From CBDDRG01 sp051306415 (GTDB lineage: Bacteria > Pseudomonadota > Gammaproteobacteria > Pseudomonadales > Porticoccaceae): DNA of 5,345 nt. The number at the start of each line of letters is the position of its first letter. The first letter of the stretch is position 1. This document shows positions 1-5,345 of the stretch, piece by piece. The stretch spans positions 1 through 5,345 of the forward strand of contig JBPPNE010000330.1 in the NCBI GenBank assembly GCA_051306415.1, read 5' to 3'. The notes below the pieces were generated by a model. It did no database searches. It was not told the DNA's origin and worked only from the letters and a program-made list of their open reading frames with translations. The position numbers and the translations under genes are program-made.

Positions 1-759
1 GCGTTTCCGATGGCCGCTATCGGCGATGTCAGCACCGGTGTGCACGCGGCGTGCGCCATCGCCTTCGCGCTGCTGTACCGCGAGAAAACGGGCAAGGGCC
101 AGTACCTCGATATCTCGCTGCTCGACAGCTATTTCCACTATCACGAGGTCAATGTGCAGGCCTGGTCGTGCAGCAAGGGCGAAATCCAGCCGACCCGCTC
201 GGGCTCGCATCACTATGCAGTCGCTCCCGGCGGCATTTTCAAGAGCAAGGATTCCTATCTGTTTTTGCTACCGATCCTGCACATGTGGCCGAAGCTCTGC
301 GAAATCATGGGCCGACCGGAACTTGCCGAGGATCCGCGCTACATCGACAACGGTATGCGCGCAAAGAATCAGAAGGACTTGATTGTCATCATTGAGGCCT
401 GGTTGCAGGCGCAGGACAGCGACGAGGCGGCGATCCGCATTCTCGAGAAGGGCCACATCCCGGTGGCGCCCATCCTCAGCGTCGAGCAGGCCTGCCGGCA
501 TCCGCACATGATAGAGCGCGAGACGGTGCGCACCATCTATGATCGGTCCCTCGGCAATTTTCAGGCGCCCGGCAATCCGCTGCGGTTTTCCGAGTTTCCG
601 GCGCATCTCGATCTCGAAGCACCCTATCTCGGCGAGCACAATGCCGAAGTGCTCGGCGACTGCCTGGGTTACACCAGTGCGCGTATCGACGATCTGGTCA
701 AGCGCGGCGTGTTGCACAGTGAGCCCGTTCCCGCGCAGGCGGCACCGCGGGCGCACTGA
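1..759 (+). CDS. CaiB/BaiF-family (class III) CoA-transferase, C-terminal part, cut by the window start
   Basis: This enzyme family moves CoA from an acyl-CoA donor to a carboxylic acid through an aspartyl-CoA thioester intermediate, in the cytoplasm. The reading frame is open to base 1, so the ATG at 10 is internal and 252 codons of the C-terminal part are visible. Fragment residues 8-13 read GDVSTG. By recalled alignment with formyl-CoA transferase (GDSNTG, Asp169) the Asp at bases 25-27 is the catalytic residue. The family block TGKGQYLDISLLD follows, then HMWPKLCEIMGRPE and a C-terminal LGEHNAEVLGDCLGY, both matching conserved parts of formyl-CoA transferase. About 160 N-terminal residues are missing, giving a normal total of about 410. 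The next gene, an SDR, starts 45 bases downstream on the same strand, so co-transcription is likely. The family is certain. The substrate is not: it could be a CoA-transferase or an alpha-methylacyl-CoA racemase type. Confidence 0.93.
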   Translation, partial: AFPMAAIGDVSTGVHAACAIAFALLYREKTGKGQYLDISLLDSYFHYHEVNVQAWSCSKGEIQPTRSGSHHYAVAPGGIFKSKDSYLFLLPILHMWPKLCEIMGRPELAEDPRYIDNGMRAKNQKDLIVIIEAWLQAQDSDEAAIRILEKGHIPVAPILSVEQACRHPHMIERETVRTIYDRSLGNFQAPGNPLRFSEFPAHLDLEAPYLGEHNAEVLGDCLGYTSARIDDLVKRGVLHSEPVPAQAAPRAH

Positions 760-804
760 GACAGCCTTTTATATTTTCTTCAATCACCAACAATGGGGTA
801 GATC

Positions 805-1569
805 ATGGCAGGCATCGTACAAGGCAAGGTCGCGCTGGTTACTGGCGCGGCGGGCGGCATCGGGCGCGCGGCGGCGCAAATTTTCGCCCGCGAGGGCGCC
901 AAGGTGGTGGTCGCTGACCTCCAGGAAGCGGCCGGCGCGGAGACCGTGAAGTTGATTCGCGACGCCGGTGGCGATGCCATTTTCGTGCGCTGCGATGTGT
1001 CCAAAAGCGCCGACGTTGAAAACCTGGTGAAGGCGACGGTCAGCAAGTACGGACGCCTCGACTGCGCCTACAACAATGCCGGGGTCGAGGGCGCCTGGAC
1101 CCGCATTCACGAGTGCACCGAAGAGAATTTTGATCTCAACTACAACGTCAACCTGAAAGGCGTGTTTTTCTGCATCAAATATCAAGTACGGCAGTTTCTG
1201 GAGCAGGGTGGCCCGGGCGCCATCGTCAGCACCGCCTCGATCGCCGGGCTGGTCGGCTCGAAGAACGCCGGCGCCTATGTCGCCGCCAAGCACGGGGTCG
1301 TCGGCCTCACCAAGACCGCGGCGCTGGAATACGCCACCAAGGGCATTCGCGTCAATGCGGTTTGCCCGGGTGTGATCCGCACGCCCATGCTGGAGCGCAT
1401 GTTCACCACCAATCCCAAGATGGAGCAGGCCATGCTCGGCTTCGAGCCCATTGGCCGTTTCGGCGCGCCGTCCGAAATTGGCGAGGCCGCGGTGTGGCTG
1501 TGCTCGGATCAGGCGTCTTTTGTAACTGGTCTCGCGATGGCGGTGGATGGCGGTGCCATTGCGCAGTGA
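805..1569 (+). CDS. Classical short-chain dehydrogenase/reductase (SDR), probably NAD-dependent
   Basis: This is a soluble 254-residue Rossmann-fold enzyme that interconverts an alcohol and a ketone. The whole classical SDR signature is present: the cofactor loop TGAAGGIG (residues 13-20), NNAG (90-93), and the catalytic tetrad Asn116, Ser145, Tyr158 and Lys162, with Tyr and Lys in YVAAK. The PG motif after beta-6 is at 188-189, and the C-terminal end reads VTGLAMAVDGG. Asp38 at the end of the second strand favours NAD(H) over NADP(H), by the family rule. Length is typical. The ATG at 805 has a GGGG purine run at 795-798 with six bases between, and it starts the protein directly before the first strand (GKVALVTG). 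The gene follows the CoA-transferase by 45 bases and probably shares its transcript. The look is that of a hydroxy-acid, cyclic alcohol or steroid-type dehydrogenase; the substrate cannot be told. FabG is a less likely alternative. Confidence 0.95.
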   Translation: MAGIVQGKVALVTGAAGGIGRAAAQIFAREGAKVVVADLQEAAGAETVKLIRDAGGDAIFVRCDVSKSADVENLVKATVSKYGRLDCAYNNAGVEGAWTRIHECTEENFDLNYNVNLKGVFFCIKYQVRQFLEQGGPGAIVSTASIAGLVGSKNAGAYVAAKHGVVGLTKTAALEYATKGIRVNAVCPGVIRTPMLERMFTTNPKMEQAMLGFEPIGRFGAPSEIGEAAVWLCSDQASFVTGLAMAVDGGAIAQ

Positions 1570-1754
1570 TGCCTTCGCTGATGCCTGGCCACAGTGAGCG
1601 CGTGGGCAGGTGGTGAAATCCCTGCTGCCGGATGGCGCAGTCGCTAGACTTTGTGCAGGCGCCGACGCTACGTTGCGCCCGCGAAATTCGCATTTAATTA
1701 AACCAGAGTCATTCGCCGATCAGTTGTCGGCAGAGTGGCGTTACGGAGGTGGTT
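1570..1754. promoter_or_regulatory. SDR-LLM intergenic region with short palindromes and an AT-rich patch
   Basis: These 185 bases hold no convincing gene. Visible elements are an imperfect stem CCTGGCCAC/GTGGGCAGG (1584-1592 with 1602-1610, one G-G mismatch, no T-run), the palindrome GCGAAATTCGC (1681-1691), the abutting fully palindromic TTTAATTAAA (1693-1702), and a 5-bp inverted repeat GCCGA/TCGGC (1717-1733 region). The AT-rich patch stands out from GC-rich surroundings and lies about 55-75 bases before the LLM start, a normal place for a promoter or operator. No well-spaced -35/-10 pair was found, so a promoter here is an inference. Confidence 0.35.
1745..1749 (+). promoter_or_regulatory. 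Ribosome binding site that decides the LLM start
   Basis: The consensus Shine-Dalgarno core GGAGG is followed by five bases (TGGTT) and then ATG at 1755. An in-frame GTG at 1749 overlaps the last G of this core and so cannot use it. The ATG at 1755 is therefore the better start. Confidence 0.85.
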
Positions 1755-2969
1755 ATGGAAGTGGGTCTTTTTTCGATGCCAACCATTGGTAACCGGGCTG
1801 AAATAGAGGCCGGCATGGCGGGTGTGCGCACCGATCTTTATCAGAATATGCTCAACAACCTGGTTGAGCAGGCGCAATACGCCGATGGCACTGGCTACTA
1901 CGGTTTCGGTTTTACCGAGCACCATTTCCACATCGAGGGCGAGGAAGTTTCGACCAATCCGATCATGCTGGACCTCTACCTCGGCTTGCACACAAAGCGG
2001 CTGCGCGTGGGTCAGTTGGGGAATGTACTGCCGTCACAGCATCCGATCCGGGTTGCCGAGGATGTCGCGATGCTGGATCAGATGACGCAGGGTCGCGCAT
2101 TTTCCGGGTTTGCCCGTGGCTACCAGCCGCGCTGGGTGAACGTCCTCGGCCAGCAGTTCCCGGCCCTGCGGCAGAATGGCGGGGATAGCGCCCAGCTCTA
2201 TGAGGACACCAAGCGCGATCTCTACGAAGAGCATTTCGACATCATCATGAAGGCGTGGAGCAATGACACGTTTTCTCATCAGGGCAAATACTGGCAGATC
2301 CCCCCCGCCGACATTTATTGGCCGGCTCATGAGGTGAGTGCCGAATTTGGCCAGGGCGTTGACGACAACGGTATCGTTCGCGAAATCGGCATCGCGCCCA
2401 AGACCTACAACAAGCGCATTCCCGATCTGTTCCAGCCGTTCAGCTTTTCCGAGAAAACCATCCGCTGGGCGATGCGCCACAATGTATCGCCGATCTCCAT
2501 CATTGCCGGCGACATGGAAGCGGCCAAGGGCCAAGTCCGGGCCGCCCAGGAAGAGTTGGAGAAAGCCACCGGCAAATCCCAACGCTTCGGCGCCAAGATG
2601 GGTATCACCCGGGAAGTCATTTGCGCCGATACCGACGCCGAAGCCAAGGCGCTGGCCAAAGATGCGGGCACTTTTTTGTGGTGTAAGTTCTTTCAGCCCT
2701 TTGGTTTCAATGCCGCGATCACGCTGCCCGGCGAGGATCCGATGACGGTGCAGAACGACTTTGATTCCCTCGAAGAACGTGGGCTGGTCATCTGCGGCAG
2801 CCCGGACACAGTCAAGCGCAAGCTGGAAGCCCTGTTCAAGGAGCTGCCCGTCGATTATTTCTGGATGATGAATTACAACGAACTGCTGCCACAGAAGCCA
2901 ATGATGCGCCATATGGAATTGATGACGAAGCATGTCTGGCCGCATTTCACCGACAAAATCAGAGCCTGA
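1755..2969 (+). CDS. LuxA-like LLM-class flavin-dependent oxidoreductase (monooxygenase)
   Basis: Enzymes of this family use reduced FMN and oxygen to oxygenate a substrate in the cytoplasm, and depend on a separate flavin reductase, none of which is in view. The protein is 404 residues, longer than LuxA (about 355). The N-terminal half carries a clear luciferase-type signature: EHHF at 55-58, where His56 aligns with the catalytic His44 of Vibrio LuxA, then VLPSQHPIRVAEDVAMLDQM and a GRAFSGFARG segment. The residue matching LuxA Cys106 is Ala120; that Cys is reactive but not essential in luciferase. A loop at roughly 175-235 (IYWPAHE, then FGQGVDDNGIVREIG) looks specific to this longer subgroup. 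The C-terminus has a CGSPDTVKRKLE motif common in the family. The start is the ATG at 1755, set by GGAGG at 1745-1749. A terminator lies 24 bases after the stop. Light production is unlikely because no LuxB partner or aldehyde-synthesis genes are seen. Confidence 0.93.
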   Translation: MEVGLFSMPTIGNRAEIEAGMAGVRTDLYQNMLNNLVEQAQYADGTGYYGFGFTEHHFHIEGEEVSTNPIMLDLYLGLHTKRLRVGQLGNVLPSQHPIRVAEDVAMLDQMTQGRAFSGFARGYQPRWVNVLGQQFPALRQNGGDSAQLYEDTKRDLYEEHFDIIMKAWSNDTFSHQGKYWQIPPADIYWPAHEVSAEFGQGVDDNGIVREIGIAPKTYNKRIPDLFQPFSFSEKTIRWAMRHNVSPISIIAGDMEAAKGQVRAAQEELEKATGKSQRFGAKMGITREVICADTDAEAKALAKDAGTFLWCKFFQPFGFNAAITLPGEDPMTVQNDFDSLEERGLVICGSPDTVKRKLEALFKELPVDYFWMMNYNELLPQKPMMRHMELMTKHVWPHFTDKIRA

Positions 2970-2993
2970 TTCGTCGTAGTCGGTATGCCCTCG

Positions 2994-3032
2994 CAGAGGA
3001 GCTCCAGTGGCGGAGCCCCTCTGTTTTCTCCT
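2994..3032 (+). terminator. Rho-independent terminator after the LLM gene
   Basis: The arms CAGAGGAGCTCC (2994-3005) and GGAGCCCCTCTG (3012-3023) pair over 12 positions with a single A-C mismatch, around a six-base loop AGTGGC. A T-rich tail TTTTCTCCT (3024-3032) follows directly. It lies 24 bases after the LLM stop codon, and should separate that gene from the GMC gene downstream. Confidence 0.85.
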
Positions 3033-3092
3033 GACGCTTACCCGGCGTTTCAGCTATTGAGAACAGATGAGACGCCGTGGCCATCGAAATGG

Positions 3093-3127
3093 CGCGCCAC
3101 CAGCCTGTTAGGCAGGCTGGTGGCGCG
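3093..3127. repeat. Perfect 15-bp inverted repeat, strong hairpin without a T-run
   Basis: CGCGCCACCAGCCTG (3093-3107) and CAGGCTGGTGGCGCG (3113-3127) are exact reverse complements around the loop TTAGG. The stem is GC-rich and would be very stable. Neither side has a T-run (ATCATCC follows on plus; on minus, CCATTTCG follows), so it is not a standard intrinsic terminator. It could be a REP-type intergenic element, an RNA-stabilising hairpin after the LLM terminator, or a backup transcription block. Only one copy is in the window, so the repeat family cannot be tested here. Confidence 0.8.
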
Positions 3128-3255
3128 ATCATCCATGGATGACTTGAATGCTTGAGTAGCATGACTGGAAAAATGCCTTGCGAGGCCATTCTCTCGGTTT
3201 ACCCCGCTCCGCCTGGCTTGCACTCATGCACTCCCAGTAGCATGGCCGGATTCTG

Positions 3256-3282
3256 TTGGACAGACGTGGTACCAACTATATT
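3256..3282 (+). promoter_or_regulatory. Weak candidate promoter for the GMC gene
   Basis: TTGGAC (3256-3261) resembles a -35 box and TATATT (3277-3282) a -10 box, with a 15-base spacer that is shorter than the preferred 17. A start point near 3290 would coincide with the palindrome at 3291-3308 and leave a leader of about 100 bases. It is the best sigma-70-like pair noticed between the terminator and the GMC start, but the spacing is poor. Confidence 0.3.
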
Positions 3283-3290
3283 CGACAGAG

Positions 3291-3308
3291 CATCAGTATT
3301 TACTGATG
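3291..3308. promoter_or_regulatory. Perfect 8-2-8 palindrome, candidate operator
   Basis: CATCAGTA and TACTGATG are exact reverse complements separated by TT, giving an 18-base site with full dyad symmetry. It lies about 85 bases before the GMC ATG, immediately downstream of the candidate -10 box. Size and symmetry suit a dimeric helix-turn-helix repressor such as a TetR- or GntR-type protein, but no regulator gene is in the window. The operator role is inferred. Confidence 0.55.
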
Positions 3309-3340
3309 GATGACTTTTGAAAGCGCTCCCCTACTGACTA

Positions 3341-3362
3341 CACTGCACGCCGTCATGCAGTG
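3341..3362 (+). promoter_or_regulatory. 7-bp hairpin just upstream of the GMC start
   Basis: CACTGCA (3341-3347) and TGCAGTG (3356-3362) pair perfectly around the 8-base loop CGCCGTCA. The hairpin ends 30 bases before the ATG at 3393, so in mRNA it would sit in the leader, and in DNA it could be a second operator. The in-frame GTG at 3360-3362 lies inside the 3' arm, which argues against its use as a start. Confidence 0.45.
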
Positions 3363-3392
3363 CGTACGGACACACAGCCACGGGACGTAACC

Positions 3393-5045
3393 ATGTTCAT
3401 AGACACGCGGCAGCTCGAATCGGGCTCCATCATTGAGACGACCGTTTGCATTGTCGGTGGTGGCGTGGCCGGTATTGCGATGGCACTGGAGTTGGATAAA
3501 CAGGGTATCGATACCTGTGTGCTGGAAAGCGGTGGCTTCAAACCGGGCAATCGAACCCGCGACCTCTATCGCGGTGAGTCGATAGGTTTACCCTACAGTT
3601 TTGCGGACGGTTGCAGGAGTCGTTACTTGGGCGGCAGCAGCAACTGTTGGGGCGGTTGGAACCATCCGCTGGATCCTTGGGATTTTGAACAACGCGACTG
3701 GATTCCCTACAGCGGCTGGCCGTTTGGTATCGACGAGTTGATGCCTTTCTACCTGCGCACCCATGAGTTACTGCGGCTGGGACCCTACAACTACGATCCG
3801 GCGTACTGGGAGAAAGCTATCGGTAGACCGGATGTGCGTCGGATGCCGTTGCCCGGTGACAAGGTTCGGGATCTCATGGCTCAATTCAGCACGCCGACCC
3901 CAAGTATGCCCGCCAACTTTGGCACACTGTTCGGGCAAGAGCTCAAGCATTCAAAAAACATTCGCGTTTTCCTCCATGCCAACGCGGTGAATATTGACAC
4001 CGACAGCTCCGCCAAAATCGTCTCCAGAATTGAGGTGGCGACCCTGACCGGATGCAAGATTTCGGTGGTCGCGCAACGATTTGTGCTCGCCACCGGCGGC
4101 ATCGAAAACCCGCGCCTGCTGCTCTCCGCCAACAAGACTCAAGCCAGCAAGATTCAAAAGGAGGGGCTCGGTAACGGCAACGACCTGGTTGGCCGTTTTT
4201 TCATGGAGCATCCGCGAGTGTTGTCGGGAAGCGTCAACTTCACCAGCGAGTGGTCGCGCAACAAGTTCTACGACATCAAATACCATGATCTGAGCCCGAA
4301 TGTATCGGCGGGAGGCGTACAAGTCGCCGCTAAATTGGCGCTTAGCGAGAGGGTGCTGAAGGAAGAGCGGCTGCTCAACACCCGGGTATGGTTCTCTTCA
4401 ACATTTGCTGGCGAATACACGCCAGCGGCGCGGGCGCTGTATCGGTGCAAGCAAGCGTATTTGGAGAGGGATCAACCTGGATGGAAGCTCAGCGATGAGC
4501 TGCGCACGATGCTGATGAACCCGCTGGACACCTTGAACTTTGCGTTCACCCGCAGGATCAAATTGCAATCGCTAGTCCGGGAAGTCAAGCTCCAGATCAT
4601 CTGTGAGCCGAATCCGGATCCCGACAGCCGAGTCACCCTGTCGCCAACCGAGACAGATGAATTGGGCATGCCGCGAGTACAGGTGAACTGGCGGCTCGGC
4701 AACCAGGTGCGGCGGACTTTCGACCGAACCTTGCAGATCGTTGCGGATGAACTTCGCCGAAGCGGTGCCGCTGAGGTCACTCTCGATGCACCGATCGAAG
4801 GTGGCGACTGGCCCGAGAGTTTCGAGCGGGAGGGTACTTGGCACCATATGGGTACCACGCGAATGCACGATTCTCCCAAAGAAGGTGTCGTTGACCGTAA
4901 CTGCAAGGTGCATGGTATCTCCAACCTCTATATCGCTGGGAGTTCCGTTTTTCCGACAGCTGGGGCCAATCTTCCGACCATGACGATAATCGCGCTCGCT
5001 CTGAGGTTGTCGGATCATATTGCCGGGCAACTCAAAAAATTCTAG
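3393..5045 (+). CDS. GMC-family FAD-dependent oxidoreductase
   Basis: GMC enzymes oxidise an alcohol or sugar hydroxyl using FAD and pass electrons to oxygen, a quinone or a cytochrome. The 550-residue protein starts with an FAD-binding Rossmann motif (VGGGVAG, 21-27) and an acidic residue, Glu45, to hold the ribose. The flavin-contacting GGSSNCWGG is at 80-88 and FVLATGGIENPR, a family signature, at 230-241. The C-terminal domain has WHHMGTTRM; His484 aligns with catalytic His516 of glucose oxidase, and Asn526 in AGANLPT takes the place of its second His, as in pyranose and cholesterol oxidases. The end, NLYIAGSSVFPTAGANLPTMT, is typical. The middle (about 95-450) is the variable substrate domain. 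No signal peptide or membrane segment is seen, so it appears cytoplasmic. ATG 3393 is preferred, with GGGA at 3382-3385; the frame also extends to a GTG at 3360. The substrate is unknown; the sequence is nearer the pyranose/fructose-dehydrogenase branch than choline dehydrogenase. Confidence 0.92.
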   Translation: MFIDTRQLESGSIIETTVCIVGGGVAGIAMALELDKQGIDTCVLESGGFKPGNRTRDLYRGESIGLPYSFADGCRSRYLGGSSNCWGGWNHPLDPWDFEQRDWIPYSGWPFGIDELMPFYLRTHELLRLGPYNYDPAYWEKAIGRPDVRRMPLPGDKVRDLMAQFSTPTPSMPANFGTLFGQELKHSKNIRVFLHANAVNIDTDSSAKIVSRIEVATLTGCKISVVAQRFVLATGGIENPRLLLSANKTQASKIQKEGLGNGNDLVGRFFMEHPRVLSGSVNFTSEWSRNKFYDIKYHDLSPNVSAGGVQVAAKLALSERVLKEERLLNTRVWFSSTFAGEYTPAARALYRCKQAYLERDQPGWKLSDELRTMLMNPLDTLNFAFTRRIKLQSLVREVKLQIICEPNPDPDSRVTLSPTETDELGMPRVQVNWRLGNQVRRTFDRTLQIVADELRRSGAAEVTLDAPIEGGDWPESFEREGTWHHMGTTRMHDSPKEGVVDRNCKVHGISNLYIAGSSVFPTAGANLPTMTIIALALRLSDHIAGQLKKF

Positions 5046-5345
5046 AGAAACCTCATGGATTCGTCGGGCCCACGCCGGGCGTTTTACGCGGTCGGTGGCG
5101 ACAAAATCTGAGGGCAGCGTCGTGCTGCCGGCCGATCATATCGACAATATCGGTGAAGCCCGCGTGATCGCCGCCAGTGAGGCGGACTGTTACTTCACGC
5201 TATGTCTCGGCCTTCCAACAATGACGCCTCGCGGATCATTTTTGGTATGCTGCTTTCCGATTTGAAAATAACGCGTAATTGCCGGTCCGGATAGTCGGCG
5301 TCAATGGCCGGCTGTCTGCCGCCCTGTTGCTGCTTCCCCAAAACC
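5046..5345. other. Terminal stretch with no supportable gene
   Basis: Beyond the GMC stop there is no ORF with family features. Contents are the two stems near 5068-5129, the small palindrome GCGTTTTACGC (5079-5089), and an AT-richer patch at about 5238-5277 that could be a promoter region. Two frames stay open to the window edge: a minus-strand frame running from the edge down to a stop at 5195-5197, about 48 codons, and a plus-strand frame from a TTG at 5279 whose residues include SAALLLLP, loosely like a signal peptide. Neither has a ribosome site or a recognisable motif, so neither is called. Confidence 0.5.
5068..5085 (+). terminator. Weak candidate terminator after the GMC gene
   Basis: GCCC (5068-5071) and GGGC (5077-5080) form a short all-GC stem around ACGCC, followed by GTTTT. 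It lies about 22 bases after the GMC stop. The stem is only four pairs and the T-run short, so it is doubtful. A second stem, GGCAGC/GCTGCC (5113-5129, loop GTCGT), is stronger but has no T-run. Confidence 0.3.

Noticed and set aside
268..756. 162-codon minus-strand frame opposite the CoA-transferase
   Set aside because: It mirrors a well-conserved gene and has no recognisable motif.
784..1293. 169-codon minus-strand frame opposite the SDR
   Set aside because: It is antisense to the intact SDR signature motifs and has no family likeness.
1584..1610. Terminator after the SDR gene
   Set aside because: The stem has a central G-G mismatch and no T-run follows, so read-through to the LLM gene cannot be excluded.
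1610..1792. 60-codon plus-strand frame before the LLM gene
   Set aside because: It overlaps the LLM ribosome site and N-terminus in another frame, and has no motif.
2034..2945. 303-codon open frame on the minus strand
   Set aside because: It lies wholly antisense to the LLM gene, whose luciferase motifs leave no doubt about the coding strand. Its translation shows no family motif; long antisense frames are common in GC-rich genes.
2959..3189. 76-codon minus-strand frame in the LLM-GMC gap
   Set aside because: It spans both the terminator and the 15-bp hairpin, and its translation looks random.
3167..3235. Sigma-54-like GG...GC patterns (near 3168-3182 and 3214-3228)
   Set aside because: The spacing between GG and GC is 11 bases in both, not the required 10.
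5020..5265. 81-codon plus-strand frame over the GMC end
   Set aside because: It starts inside the GMC coding region in another frame, has no ribosome site and no recognisable domain.
1..5345. Mobile element, CRISPR, toxin-antitoxin or defence system
   Set aside because: No transposase, regular repeat array, terminal inverted repeats with target duplication, or defence-type domain was seen; all complete genes are metabolic enzymes.

Overview
The window looks like a moderately GC-rich proteobacterial chromosome, with tightly packed genes that all run on the plus strand. The protein families (class III CoA-transferase, short-chain dehydrogenase, LuxA-like flavin monooxygenase, GMC oxidoreductase) suggest an aerobic, metabolically versatile gamma- or alphaproteobacterium that degrades acyl-CoA, terpenoid, steroid or similar hydrophobic substrates. 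This placement is inferred from gene content only. No rRNA, tRNA, transposase, CRISPR array or phage gene was seen.

Layout. Positions 1-759 hold the C-terminal three-fifths of a CaiB/BaiF-family (class III) CoA-transferase, whose N-terminus lies outside the window. It is followed after 45 bases by a complete classical SDR (805-1569). A 185-base gap with short palindromes and an AT-rich patch precedes a complete LuxA-like LLM-class flavin-dependent oxidoreductase (1755-2969), which ends at a convincing intrinsic terminator (2994-3032). A 360-base non-coding stretch follows. It holds a perfect 15-bp hairpin (3093-3127), a perfect 8-2-8 palindrome (3291-3308) and a 7-bp hairpin (3341-3362) just ahead of a complete GMC-family FAD oxidoreductase (3393-5045). 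The last 300 bases (5046-5345) hold no gene that can be supported.

How they may work together. The CoA-transferase could activate an acid as its CoA thioester, the SDR could interconvert a hydroxyl and a keto group, and the LLM enzyme could insert oxygen using reduced flavin. That order fits a catabolic peripheral pathway, but the substrate cannot be read from the sequence. The GMC enzyme is separated by a terminator and has its own candidate regulatory region, so it is probably a separate transcription unit oxidising an alcohol or sugar-like substrate.

No clearly new biological system was found. The points most worth a second look are the dyad-rich region upstream of the GMC gene, the isolated 15-bp hairpin, and the divergent LuxA-like enzyme, which keeps the luciferase signature residues but has no LuxB partner in view.
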